NCBI RefSeq assembly: GCF_051020975.1
Contig: NW_027478158.1
Location: 14,756,001 to 14,820,000, forward strand
Length of the DNA: 64,000 nt
Direction of reading: 5' to 3'
DNA from: Osmia lignaria lignaria
Taxonomy: Eukaryota; Arthropoda; Insecta; Hymenoptera; Megachilidae
Both the position numbers and the translations under genes were made by a program. Shown here piece by piece: positions 1-9,026 of this stretch (position 1 is the stretch's first letter; each line of letters begins with the position of its first letter). The notes beneath the pieces were generated by a model that saw only the letters and a list, made by a program, of their open reading frames with translations, did no database searches and was not told where the DNA came from.

Positions 1-10
1 TCCGAGATAT
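1..10 (+). repeat. Partial monomer at left edge
   Basis: The first ten bases (TCCGAGATAT) are the last ten bases of a monomer in the phase used here, so the array continues beyond the left edge of the window. Confidence 0.9.
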
Positions 11-26
11 TTGCAGATTTATCTCG
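3..26. repeat. Short inverted repeat across the monomer boundary
   Basis: CGAGATA (3-9) and its exact complement TATCTCG (20-26) flank a 10-base spacer, so this stretch could form a 7-bp stem. In most other monomers the right arm is TATCTCA and the stem is one pair shorter. The same arm words recur further inside the monomer (CGAGATA at 53-59, TATCTCG at 213-219), so alternative pairings exist. Whether the structure forms is unknown. Confidence 0.6.
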
Positions 27-152
27 AGGGAAGGGGCCTGACGGACATATTTCGAGATATTTCTTCTTCTTGTTGTTCTTCTTCTGCACAGCTAAGCTGG
101 AAGTGGCATTTGCGCCTCGCACTAGTGCAGAGTTATCTCAACGAAAGGGGCC
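11..152 (+). repeat. Ancient direct duplication inside the monomer (copies 11-38 and 125-152)
   Basis: The 28 bases at 11-38 and 125-152 share the core GCAGA-TTATCTC-A and end in AAGGGGCC. Comparing the usual monomer forms of both segments gives 24 of 28 identical positions, at an offset of 114 bp. Similarity extends leftwards: CATTTTGCCATAGCTCGC near the monomer end resembles CATTTGCAGCTCGC just before the second copy. A third, weaker match may exist around TATCTCGAGAACTACG at 213-228. The 322-bp unit therefore probably grew from a smaller ancestral unit. The third copy is tentative. Confidence 0.7.
60..84 (+). repeat. TTC/TTG pyrimidine tract present in every monomer
   Basis: This is a trinucleotide-like run of TTC units interrupted by two TTG units, followed after a few bases by GCACAG. 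It is present in essentially every monomer with few changes: TGG for TTG in D, an extra TTG in the monomers at 44444, 45410, 53459, 54425 and 57323, and C substitutions in the CCTCC form at 40581, 42834, 47664 and 50884. Its length is kept almost constant, unlike a free microsatellite. It resembles a polypyrimidine tract plus CAG of an intron acceptor, but no partner donor or exon structure supports splicing. Confidence 0.7.
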
Positions 153-201
153 ACGGTGTTTCTGTATCTCTATTATGTTGGTGCGGCTTCGGAACTTTTA
201 A

Positions 202-222
202 ATATCTTGATATATCTCGAGA
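202..222. repeat. Adjacent dyads ATATC-TT-GATAT and TCTCGAGA
   Basis: ATATC (202-206) and GATAT (209-213) are complementary arms around a 2-base centre. TCTCGAGA (215-222) follows immediately as a perfect 8-bp palindrome with a CTCGAG core. Variants with the GAAAACTACGCTTC tail lose the palindrome (CTCGAAAA). Dense short dyads are a known feature of some centromeric satellites, but nothing here proves such a role. Confidence 0.6.
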
Positions 223-230
223 ACTACGCA

Positions 231-302
231 TCTGATCAAAAAATATCATAGACCATAAAAAGTAGGAAACTTAATTCTCTACAAAAAAGGTCTCTTAACA
301 TT
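231..302. other. AT-rich monomer end with spaced A-tracts
   Basis: This is the most AT-rich part of the monomer. Runs of A lie at 238-243, 257-261 and 283-288, with few G or C between them. Phased A-tracts can bend DNA, but the spacings (about 19 and 26 bases) are only partly in step with the helix, so curvature is a guess. Most of the linked tail substitutions that separate variants also lie here. Confidence 0.5.
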
Positions 303-332
303 TTGCCATAGCTCGCTTTGTTTCCGAGATAT

Positions 333-654
333 TTGCAGATTTATCCCAAGGGAAGGGGCCTGACGGACATATTTCGAGATATTTCTTCTTCTTGTTGTTC
401 TTCTTCTGCACAGCTAAGCTGGAAGTGGCATTTACAGCTCGCAATAGTGCAGAGTTATCTCAAAGAAAGGGGCCACGGTGTTTCTGTATCTCTATTATGT
501 TGGTGCGGCTTCGGAACTTTTAAATATCTTGATATATCTCGAGAACTACGCATCTGATCAAAAAATATCATAGAACATAGAAAGTAGGAAACTTAATTCT
601 CTACAAAAAAGGTCTCTGAACATTTTGCCATAGCTCGCTTCGTTTCCGAGATAT
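333..654 (+). repeat. Monomer variant B
   Basis: Marked by GCTTTGTTTCC just before the start, TTATCCCAAGGG, CATTTACAGC and a CATAGAAAGTAGG tail. Copies start at 333, 3875, 9349, 14501 and 19975. The B' form at 7417 and 18043 has TCTCTTAAC instead of TCTCTGAAC at its end. Always follows A. A related copy lies at 35751. Confidence 0.85.
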
Positions 655-976
655 TTGCAGATTTATCTCAAGGGAAGGGGCCTGACGGACATATTTCGAG
701 ATATTTCTTCTTCTTGTTGTTCTTCTTCTGCACAGCTAAACTGGAAGTGGCATCTCCAGCTCGCAATAGTGCAGAGTTATCTCAAAGAAAGCGGCCACGG
801 TGTTTCTGTATCTCTATTATGTTGGTGCGGCTTCGGAACTTTTAAATATCTTGATATATCTCGAGAACTACGCATCTGATCAAAAAATATCATAGAACGT
901 AAAAAGTAGGAAACTTAATTCTCTACAAATAAAGTCTCTTAACATTTTGCCATAGCTCGCTTCGTTTCCGAGATAT
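655..976 (+). repeat. Monomer variant C
   Basis: Close to variant H but with CATCTCCAGC, GAAAGCGGCC and GAACGTAAAAAG. It ends with ACAAATAAAGTC, which contains an AATAAA hexamer (928-933 here). Copies start at 655, 4197, 9671, 14823 and 20297, always between B and D. Confidence 0.85.
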
Positions 977-1298
977 TTGCAGATTTATCTCAAGGGAAGG
1001 GGCCTGACGGACATATTTCGAGATATTTCTTCTTCTGGTTGTTCTTCTTCTGCACAGCTAAGCTGGAAGTGGCATTTGCAGCTCGCAATAGTGCAGAGTT
1101 ATCTCAAAGAAAGGGGCCACGGTGTTTCTGTATCTCTATTATGTTGGTGCGGCTTCGGAACTTTTAAATATCTTGATATATCTCGAGAACTACGCGTCTG
1201 ACCAAAAAATATCATAGAATATAAAAAGTAGGAAACTTAATTCTCTACAAAAAAGGTCTCTTAACATTTTGCCATAGCTCGCTTCGTTTCCGAGATAT
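977..1298 (+). repeat. Monomer variant D
   Basis: Marked by CTTCTGGTTGTTC in the pyrimidine tract and by the tail GCGTCTGACC with GAATATAAAAAG, which contains a TATAAAAA word (1220-1227 here). Thirteen copies, starting at 977, 2587, 4519, 6129, 9993, 11603, 13213, 15145, 16755, 20619, 22229, 24483 and 26737. Always followed by E or E'. Confidence 0.85.
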
Positions 1299-1620
1299 GT
1301 GCAGATTTATCTCAAGGGAAGGGGCCTGACGGACATATTTCGAGATACTTCTTCTTCTTGTTGTTCTTCTTCTGCACAGCTAAGCTGGAAATGGCATTTG
1401 CAGCTCGCAATAGTGCAGAGTTATCTCAAAGAAAGAGGCCACGGTGTTTCTGTACCTCTATTATGTTGGTGCAGCTTCGGAACTTTTAAATATCTTGATA
1501 TATCTCGAGAACTTCGCATCTGATCAAAAAATATCATAGAACATAAAAAGTAGAAAACTTAATTCTCTACAAAAAAGGTCTCTTAACATTTTTCCATAGC
1601 TCGCTTTGTTTCCGAGATAT
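1299..1620 (+). repeat. Monomer variant E
   Basis: Marked by GATATGTGCAG at the start, GAGATACTTC, GGAAATGGC, GAAAGAGGCC, TGTACCTC, GTGCAGCTTC, GAACTTCGC and AGTAGAAAAC. Copies start at 1299, 4841, 10315, 11925, 15467, 20941, 22551, 23195, 24805, 25449 and 27059. The copy at 24805 differs by two bases in the middle (GGAAGTGG, TTTACAGC). Confidence 0.85.
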
Positions 1621-1942
1621 ATGCAGATTTATCTCAAGGGAAGGGGCCTGACGGACATATTTTGAGATATTTCTTCTTCTTGTTGTTCTTCTTCTGCACA
1701 GCTAAGCTGGAAGTGGCATTTGCAGCTCGCAATAGTGCAGAGTTATCTCAAAGAAAGGGGCCACGGTGTTTCTGTATCTCTATTATGTTGGTGCGGCTTC
1801 GGAACTTTTAAATATCTCCATATATCTCGAAAACTACGCTTCTGATCAAAAAATATCATAGAACATAACTTGTAGGAAACATAATTCTCTACATAAAAGG
1901 TCTCTTACCATCTTGCCATAGCTCGCTTCGTTTCCGAGATAT
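1621..1942 (+). repeat. Monomer variant F
   Basis: Starts with ATGCAG where other variants have TTGCAG or GTGCAG. It has ATTTTGAGATA in place of ATTTCGAGATA, and a tail with TCTCCATATATCTCG, GAAAACTACGCTTC, CATAACTTGTAGG and CTACATAAAAGG. The change to TTTTGA puts a TGA at codon 15 of the frame that starts at this ATG. Copies start at 1621, 5163, 10637, 12247, 15789, 21263, 23517, 25771, 27381 and 30279. Recombinant forms start at 22873 and 25127. Confidence 0.85.
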
Positions 1943-2264
1943 TTGCAGATATATCTCAAGGGAAGGGGCCTGACGGACATATTTCGAGATATTTCTTCTT
2001 CTTGTTGTTCTTCTTCTGCACAGCTAAACTGGAAGTGGCATTTCCAGCTCGCAATAGTGCAGAGTTATCTGAAAGAAAGGGGCCACGGTGTTTCCTTATC
2101 TCTATTATGTTGGTGCGGCTTCCGAACTTTTAAATATCTTGATATATCTCGAGAACTACGCATCTGATCAAAAAATATCATAGAACATAGAAAGTAGGAA
2201 ACTTAATTCTCTACAAAAAAGGTCTCTTAACATTTTGCCATAGCTCGCTTCGTTTCCGAGATAT
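1943..2264 (+). repeat. Monomer variant G
   Basis: Marked by GCAGATATATCTC, CTAAACTGG, CATTTCCAGC, ATCTGAAAGAAAG, GTTTCCTTATC and GGCTTCCGAAC. Copies start at 1943, 5485, 10959, 12569, 16111, 21585, 23839, 26093, 27703 and 30601, always following F. Confidence 0.85.
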
Positions 2265-2586
2265 TTGCAGATTTATCTCAAGGGAAGGGGCCTGACGGAC
2301 ATATTTCGAGATATTTCTTCTTCTTGTTGTTCTTCTTCTGCACAGCTAAACTGGAAGTGGCATTTCCAGCTCGCAATAGTGCAGAGTTATCTCAAAGAAA
2401 GGGGCCACGGTGTTTCTGTATCTCTATTATGTTGGTGCGGCTTCGGAACTTTTAAATATCTTGATATATCTCGAGAACTACGCATCTGATCAAAAAATAT
2501 CATAGAACATAAAAAGTAGGAAACTTAATTCTCTACAAATAAAGTCTCTTAACATTTTGCCATAGCTCGCTTCGTTTCCGAGATAT
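2265..2586 (+). repeat. Monomer variant H
   Basis: Marked by CTAAACTGG, CATTTCCAGC and a tail ending ACAAATAAAGTC (AATAAA hexamer). Copies start at 2265, 5807, 11281, 12891, 16433, 21907, 24161 and 26415. The H' form at 7739 and 18365 has AAAAAGCAGG in the tail. A close copy lies at 36073. Usually followed by D, or by J after H'. Confidence 0.85.
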
Positions 2587-2908
2587 TTGCAGATTTATCT
2601 CAAGGGAAGGGGCCTGACGGACATATTTCGAGATATTTCTTCTTCTGGTTGTTCTTCTTCTGCACAGCTAAGCTGGAAGTGGCATTTGCAGCTCGCAATA
2701 GTGCAGAGTTATCTCAAAGAAAGGGGCCACGGTGTTTCTGTATCTCTATTATGTTGGTGCGGCTTCGGAACTTTTAAATATCTTGATATATCTCGAGAAC
2801 TACGCGTCTGACCAAAAAATATCATAGAATATAAAAAGTAGGAAACTTAATTCTCTACAAAAAAGGTCTCTTAACATTTTGCCATAGCTCGCTTCGTTTC
2901 CGAGATAT

Positions 2909-3230
2909 GTGCAGATTTATCTCAAGGGAAGGGGCCTGACGGACATATTTCGAGATACTTCTTCTTCTTGTTGTTCTTCTTCTGCACAGCTAAGCTGGAA
3001 ATGGCATTTGCAGCTCGCAATAGTGCAGAGTTATCTCAAAGAAAGAGGCCACGGTGTTTCTGTACCTCTATTATGTTGGTGCAGCTTCGGAACTTTTAAA
3101 TATCTTGATATATCTCGAGAACTTCGCATCTGATCAAAAAATATCATAGAACATAAAAAGTAGGAAACATAATTCTCTACAAAAAAGGTCTCTTACCATT
3201 TTGCCATAGCTCGCTTCGTTTCCGAGATAT
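2909..3230 (+). repeat. Monomer variant E', an E/K-type hybrid
   Basis: Identical to E up to ACATAAAAAG, then TAGGAAACATAATTC and TCTTACCATT as at the end of variant K. The switch lies at about 3161-3163. Like K, E' is followed by I. Copies start at 2909, 6451, 13535 and 17077. It marks the end of the 11-mer and 16-mer HORs. Confidence 0.75.
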
Positions 3231-3552
3231 TTGCAGATATATCTCAAGGGAAGGGGCCTGACGGACATATTTCGAGATATTTCTTCTTCTTGTTGTTCTT
3301 CTTCTGCACAGCTAAGCTGGAAGTGGCATTTGCAGCTCGCAATAGTGCAGAGTTATCTCAAAGAAAGGGGCCACGGTGTTTCTGTATCTCTATTATGTTG
3401 GTGCGGCTTCGGAACTTTTAAATATCTTGATATATCTCGAGAACTACGCATCTGATCAAAAAATATCATAGAAAATAAAAAGTAGGAAACTTAATTCTCT
3501 ACAAAAAAGGTCTCTTAACATTTTGCCATAGCTCGCTTCGTTTCCGAGATAT
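3231..3552 (+). repeat. Monomer variant I
   Basis: Near-consensus monomer with GCAGATATATCTC at the start and GAAAATAAAAAG in the tail (contains AATAAA). Copies start at 3231, 6773, 8705, 13857, 17399, 19331 and 35107. Always followed by A. A hand count on this monomer gives 125 G+C of 322 (39%) and 11 CpG. Confidence 0.85.
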
Positions 3553-6500
3553 TTGCAGATTTATCTCGAGGGAAGGGGCCTGACGGACATATTTCGAGAT
3601 ATTTCTTCTTCTTGTTGTTCTTCTTCTGCACAGCTAAGCTGGAAGTGGCATTTGCGCCTCGCACTAGTGCAGAGTTATCTCAACGAAAGGGGCCACGGTG
3701 TTTCTGTATCTCTATTATGTTGGTGCGGCTTCGGAACTTTTAAATATCTTGATATATCTCGAGAACTACGCATCTGATCAAAAAATATCATAGACCATAA
3801 AAAGTAGGAAACTTAATTCTCTACAAAAAAGGTCTCTTAACATTTTGCCATAGCTCGCTTTGTTTCCGAGATATTTGCAGATTTATCCCAAGGGAAGGGG
3901 CCTGACGGACATATTTCGAGATATTTCTTCTTCTTGTTGTTCTTCTTCTGCACAGCTAAGCTGGAAGTGGCATTTACAGCTCGCAATAGTGCAGAGTTAT
4001 CTCAAAGAAAGGGGCCACGGTGTTTCTGTATCTCTATTATGTTGGTGCGGCTTCGGAACTTTTAAATATCTTGATATATCTCGAGAACTACGCATCTGAT
4101 CAAAAAATATCATAGAACATAGAAAGTAGGAAACTTAATTCTCTACAAAAAAGGTCTCTGAACATTTTGCCATAGCTCGCTTCGTTTCCGAGATATTTGC
4201 AGATTTATCTCAAGGGAAGGGGCCTGACGGACATATTTCGAGATATTTCTTCTTCTTGTTGTTCTTCTTCTGCACAGCTAAACTGGAAGTGGCATCTCCA
4301 GCTCGCAATAGTGCAGAGTTATCTCAAAGAAAGCGGCCACGGTGTTTCTGTATCTCTATTATGTTGGTGCGGCTTCGGAACTTTTAAATATCTTGATATA
4401 TCTCGAGAACTACGCATCTGATCAAAAAATATCATAGAACGTAAAAAGTAGGAAACTTAATTCTCTACAAATAAAGTCTCTTAACATTTTGCCATAGCTC
4501 GCTTCGTTTCCGAGATATTTGCAGATTTATCTCAAGGGAAGGGGCCTGACGGACATATTTCGAGATATTTCTTCTTCTGGTTGTTCTTCTTCTGCACAGC
4601 TAAGCTGGAAGTGGCATTTGCAGCTCGCAATAGTGCAGAGTTATCTCAAAGAAAGGGGCCACGGTGTTTCTGTATCTCTATTATGTTGGTGCGGCTTCGG
4701 AACTTTTAAATATCTTGATATATCTCGAGAACTACGCGTCTGACCAAAAAATATCATAGAATATAAAAAGTAGGAAACTTAATTCTCTACAAAAAAGGTC
4801 TCTTAACATTTTGCCATAGCTCGCTTCGTTTCCGAGATATGTGCAGATTTATCTCAAGGGAAGGGGCCTGACGGACATATTTCGAGATACTTCTTCTTCT
4901 TGTTGTTCTTCTTCTGCACAGCTAAGCTGGAAATGGCATTTGCAGCTCGCAATAGTGCAGAGTTATCTCAAAGAAAGAGGCCACGGTGTTTCTGTACCTC
5001 TATTATGTTGGTGCAGCTTCGGAACTTTTAAATATCTTGATATATCTCGAGAACTTCGCATCTGATCAAAAAATATCATAGAACATAAAAAGTAGAAAAC
5101 TTAATTCTCTACAAAAAAGGTCTCTTAACATTTTTCCATAGCTCGCTTTGTTTCCGAGATATATGCAGATTTATCTCAAGGGAAGGGGCCTGACGGACAT
5201 ATTTTGAGATATTTCTTCTTCTTGTTGTTCTTCTTCTGCACAGCTAAGCTGGAAGTGGCATTTGCAGCTCGCAATAGTGCAGAGTTATCTCAAAGAAAGG
5301 GGCCACGGTGTTTCTGTATCTCTATTATGTTGGTGCGGCTTCGGAACTTTTAAATATCTCCATATATCTCGAAAACTACGCTTCTGATCAAAAAATATCA
5401 TAGAACATAACTTGTAGGAAACATAATTCTCTACATAAAAGGTCTCTTACCATCTTGCCATAGCTCGCTTCGTTTCCGAGATATTTGCAGATATATCTCA
5501 AGGGAAGGGGCCTGACGGACATATTTCGAGATATTTCTTCTTCTTGTTGTTCTTCTTCTGCACAGCTAAACTGGAAGTGGCATTTCCAGCTCGCAATAGT
5601 GCAGAGTTATCTGAAAGAAAGGGGCCACGGTGTTTCCTTATCTCTATTATGTTGGTGCGGCTTCCGAACTTTTAAATATCTTGATATATCTCGAGAACTA
5701 CGCATCTGATCAAAAAATATCATAGAACATAGAAAGTAGGAAACTTAATTCTCTACAAAAAAGGTCTCTTAACATTTTGCCATAGCTCGCTTCGTTTCCG
5801 AGATATTTGCAGATTTATCTCAAGGGAAGGGGCCTGACGGACATATTTCGAGATATTTCTTCTTCTTGTTGTTCTTCTTCTGCACAGCTAAACTGGAAGT
5901 GGCATTTCCAGCTCGCAATAGTGCAGAGTTATCTCAAAGAAAGGGGCCACGGTGTTTCTGTATCTCTATTATGTTGGTGCGGCTTCGGAACTTTTAAATA
6001 TCTTGATATATCTCGAGAACTACGCATCTGATCAAAAAATATCATAGAACATAAAAAGTAGGAAACTTAATTCTCTACAAATAAAGTCTCTTAACATTTT
6101 GCCATAGCTCGCTTCGTTTCCGAGATATTTGCAGATTTATCTCAAGGGAAGGGGCCTGACGGACATATTTCGAGATATTTCTTCTTCTGGTTGTTCTTCT
6201 TCTGCACAGCTAAGCTGGAAGTGGCATTTGCAGCTCGCAATAGTGCAGAGTTATCTCAAAGAAAGGGGCCACGGTGTTTCTGTATCTCTATTATGTTGGT
6301 GCGGCTTCGGAACTTTTAAATATCTTGATATATCTCGAGAACTACGCGTCTGACCAAAAAATATCATAGAATATAAAAAGTAGGAAACTTAATTCTCTAC
6401 AAAAAAGGTCTCTTAACATTTTGCCATAGCTCGCTTCGTTTCCGAGATATGTGCAGATTTATCTCAAGGGAAGGGGCCTGACGGACATATTTCGAGATAC

Positions 6501-7094
6501 TTCTTCTTCTTGTTGTTCTTCTTCTGCACAGCTAAGCTGGAAATGGCATTTGCAGCTCGCAATAGTGCAGAGTTATCTCAAAGAAAGAGGCCACGGTGTT
6601 TCTGTACCTCTATTATGTTGGTGCAGCTTCGGAACTTTTAAATATCTTGATATATCTCGAGAACTTCGCATCTGATCAAAAAATATCATAGAACATAAAA
6701 AGTAGGAAACATAATTCTCTACAAAAAAGGTCTCTTACCATTTTGCCATAGCTCGCTTCGTTTCCGAGATATTTGCAGATATATCTCAAGGGAAGGGGCC
6801 TGACGGACATATTTCGAGATATTTCTTCTTCTTGTTGTTCTTCTTCTGCACAGCTAAGCTGGAAGTGGCATTTGCAGCTCGCAATAGTGCAGAGTTATCT
6901 CAAAGAAAGGGGCCACGGTGTTTCTGTATCTCTATTATGTTGGTGCGGCTTCGGAACTTTTAAATATCTTGATATATCTCGAGAACTACGCATCTGATCA
7001 AAAAATATCATAGAAAATAAAAAGTAGGAAACTTAATTCTCTACAAAAAAGGTCTCTTAACATTTTGCCATAGCTCGCTTCGTTTCCGAGATAT
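3553..7094 (+). repeat. 11-mer HOR, copy 2
   Basis: Repeats the preceding 3542 bp in the same variant order, with no diagnostic difference seen. It also forms the first part of the first 33-mer unit. Confidence 0.9.
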
Positions 7095-8060
7095 TTGCAG
7101 ATTTATCTCGAGGGAAGGGGCCTGACGGACATATTTCGAGATATTTCTTCTTCTTGTTGTTCTTCTTCTGCACAGCTAAGCTGGAAGTGGCATTTGCGCC
7201 TCGCACTAGTGCAGAGTTATCTCAACGAAAGGGGCCACGGTGTTTCTGTATCTCTATTATGTTGGTGCGGCTTCGGAACTTTTAAATATCTTGATATATC
7301 TCGAGAACTACGCATCTGATCAAAAAATATCATAGACCATAAAAAGTAGGAAACTTAATTCTCTACAAAAAAGGTCTCTTAACATTTTGCCATAGCTCGC
7401 TTTGTTTCCGAGATATTTGCAGATTTATCCCAAGGGAAGGGGCCTGACGGACATATTTCGAGATATTTCTTCTTCTTGTTGTTCTTCTTCTGCACAGCTA
7501 AGCTGGAAGTGGCATTTACAGCTCGCAATAGTGCAGAGTTATCTCAAAGAAAGGGGCCACGGTGTTTCTGTATCTCTATTATGTTGGTGCGGCTTCGGAA
7601 CTTTTAAATATCTTGATATATCTCGAGAACTACGCATCTGATCAAAAAATATCATAGAACATAGAAAGTAGGAAACTTAATTCTCTACAAAAAAGGTCTC
7701 TTAACATTTTGCCATAGCTCGCTTCGTTTCCGAGATATTTGCAGATTTATCTCAAGGGAAGGGGCCTGACGGACATATTTCGAGATATTTCTTCTTCTTG
7801 TTGTTCTTCTTCTGCACAGCTAAACTGGAAGTGGCATTTCCAGCTCGCAATAGTGCAGAGTTATCTCAAAGAAAGGGGCCACGGTGTTTCTGTATCTCTA
7901 TTATGTTGGTGCGGCTTCGGAACTTTTAAATATCTTGATATATCTCGAGAACTACGCATCTGATCAAAAAATATCATAGAACATAAAAAGCAGGAAACTT
8001 AATTCTCTACAAATAAAGTCTCTTAACATTTTGCCATAGCTCGCTTCGTTTCCGAGATAT

Positions 8061-8382
8061 TTGCAGATTTACCTCAAGGGAAGGGGCCTGACGGACATAT
8101 TTCGAAATATTTCTTCTTCTTGTTGTTCTTCTTCTGCACAGCTAAGCTGGAAGTGGCATTTGCAGCTCGCAATAGTGCAGAGTTCTCTCAAAGAAAGAGG
8201 CCACGGTGTTTCTGTACCTCTATTATGTTGGTGCAGCTTCGGAACTTTTAAATATCTTGATATATCTCGAGAACAACGCATCTGATCAAAAAATATCATA
8301 GAACATAAAAAGTAGAAAACTTAATTCTCTACAAAAAAGGTCTCTTAACATTTTGCCATAGCTCGCTTCGTTTCCGAGATAT
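8061..8382 (+). repeat. Monomer variant J
   Basis: E-like (GAAAGAGGCC, TGTACCTC, GTGCAGCTTC, AGTAGAAAAC) but with TTACCTCAAG, TTCGAAATAT, GAGTTCTCTC and GAACAACGC. Only two copies, here and at 18687, exactly 10626 bp apart and each between H' and K. Confidence 0.85.
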
Positions 8383-8704
8383 TTGCAGATTTATCTCGAG
8401 GGAAGGGGCCTGACGGACATATTTCGAGATATTTCTTCTTCTTGTTGTTCTTCTTCTGCACAGCTAAGCTGGAAGTGGCATTTGCGCCTCGCACTAGTGC
8501 AGAGTTATCTCAAAGAAAGGGGCCACGGTGTTTCTGTATCTCTATTATGTTGGTGCGGCTTCGGAACTTTTAAATATCTCCATATATCTCGAAAACTACG
8601 CTTCTGATCAAAAAATATCATAGAACATAACTTGTAGGAAACATAATTCTCTACAAAAAACGTCTCTTACCATTTTGCCATAGCTCGCTTCGTTTCCGAG
8701 ATAT
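8383..8704 (+). repeat. Monomer variant K
   Basis: The first half resembles A (ATCTCGAGGG, GCGCCTCGCACTAGTG). The second half resembles F (TCTCCATATATCTCG, GAAAACTACGCTTC, CATAACTTG). Copies start at 8383 and 19009 (both with ACAAAAAACGTC near the end) and at 34785. The copy at 29635 carries GGTCAT instead of GGACAT. Followed by I, or by an I-headed hybrid at 29957. Confidence 0.8.
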
Positions 8705-9026
8705 TTGCAGATATATCTCAAGGGAAGGGGCCTGACGGACATATTTCGAGATATTTCTTCTTCTTGTTGTTCTTCTTCTGCACAGCTAAGCTGGAAGTGG
8801 CATTTGCAGCTCGCAATAGTGCAGAGTTATCTCAAAGAAAGGGGCCACGGTGTTTCTGTATCTCTATTATGTTGGTGCGGCTTCGGAACTTTTAAATATC
8901 TTGATATATCTCGAGAACTACGCATCTGATCAAAAAATATCATAGAAAATAAAAAGTAGGAAACTTAATTCTCTACAAAAAAGGTCTCTTAACATTTTGC
9001 CATAGCTCGCTTCGTTTCCGAGATAT

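Larger units (their letters stand above)
11..332 (+). repeat. Monomer variant A, used here as the reference for monomer anatomy
   Basis: First complete monomer. Anatomy by monomer position: 1-28 first copy of an internal duplication; 43-50 a CGAGATAT word; 50-74 the TTC/TTG pyrimidine tract; 115-142 second copy of the internal duplication; 192-212 clustered dyads; 221-292 AT-rich end with A-tracts; 313-320 a second CGAGATAT word. Variant A is marked by ATCTCGAGGG near the start, GCGCCTCGCACTAGTG in the middle, CAACGAAAG, and a GACCATAAAAAG tail. Other A copies start at 3553, 7095, 9027, 14179, 17721 and 19653, with a close relative at 35429. A is nearly always preceded by I and followed by B. 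Confidence 0.9.
11..3552 (+). repeat. 11-mer HOR, copy 1 (A B C D E F G H D E' I)
   Basis: Eleven monomers, 3542 bp. The same order and the same diagnostic bases return at 3553-7094 and 14179-17720. I noticed no difference between the three copies at the diagnostic sites. D and E(E') occur twice inside the unit, so the 11-mer already contains an older D-to-H block. Confidence 0.9.
7095..9026 (+). repeat. 6-mer HOR, copy 1 (A B' H' J K I)
   Basis: Six monomers, 1932 bp. Starts with A-B and ends with I like the 11-mer, but has H'-J-K in the middle. Recurs only at 17721-19652. Confidence 0.9.

Noticed and set aside
176..200. Pol III B-box-like GGCTTCGGAAC, and any tRNA or 5S rRNA similarity
   Set aside because: Only a partial match to the B box, with no A box at a suitable distance and no cloverleaf or 5S features.
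11..235. A 74-codon open frame present in most monomers, starting at TTG or GTG (a 79-codon form where an upstream TTG is in frame)
   Set aside because: There is no in-frame ATG in most copies. The upstream frame is closed by TAG at the monomer end. The frame is broken by stops or lost starts in F and several other monomers, and it repeats only because the satellite repeats. No domain is recognisable.
228..272. Possible hammerhead ribozyme: CTGATCA followed by GGAAAC
   Set aside because: Some satellites carry hammerheads, but the required core is CTGANGA. Here the sixth base is C instead of G, and no matching stems or cleavage triplet were found.
281..296. AAAGGTCTCT as a splice donor to pair with the pyrimidine tract
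   Set aside because: GTCTCT lacks the purine-rich GTRAGT pattern, and the distance and order give no sensible exon.
312..336. Resemblance of CTTCGTTTCCGAGAT and its complement to a CENP-B box
   Set aside because: The complement shares GGAAACG with the box, but the essential TTCG and CGGG elements are not both present at the right spacing on either strand.
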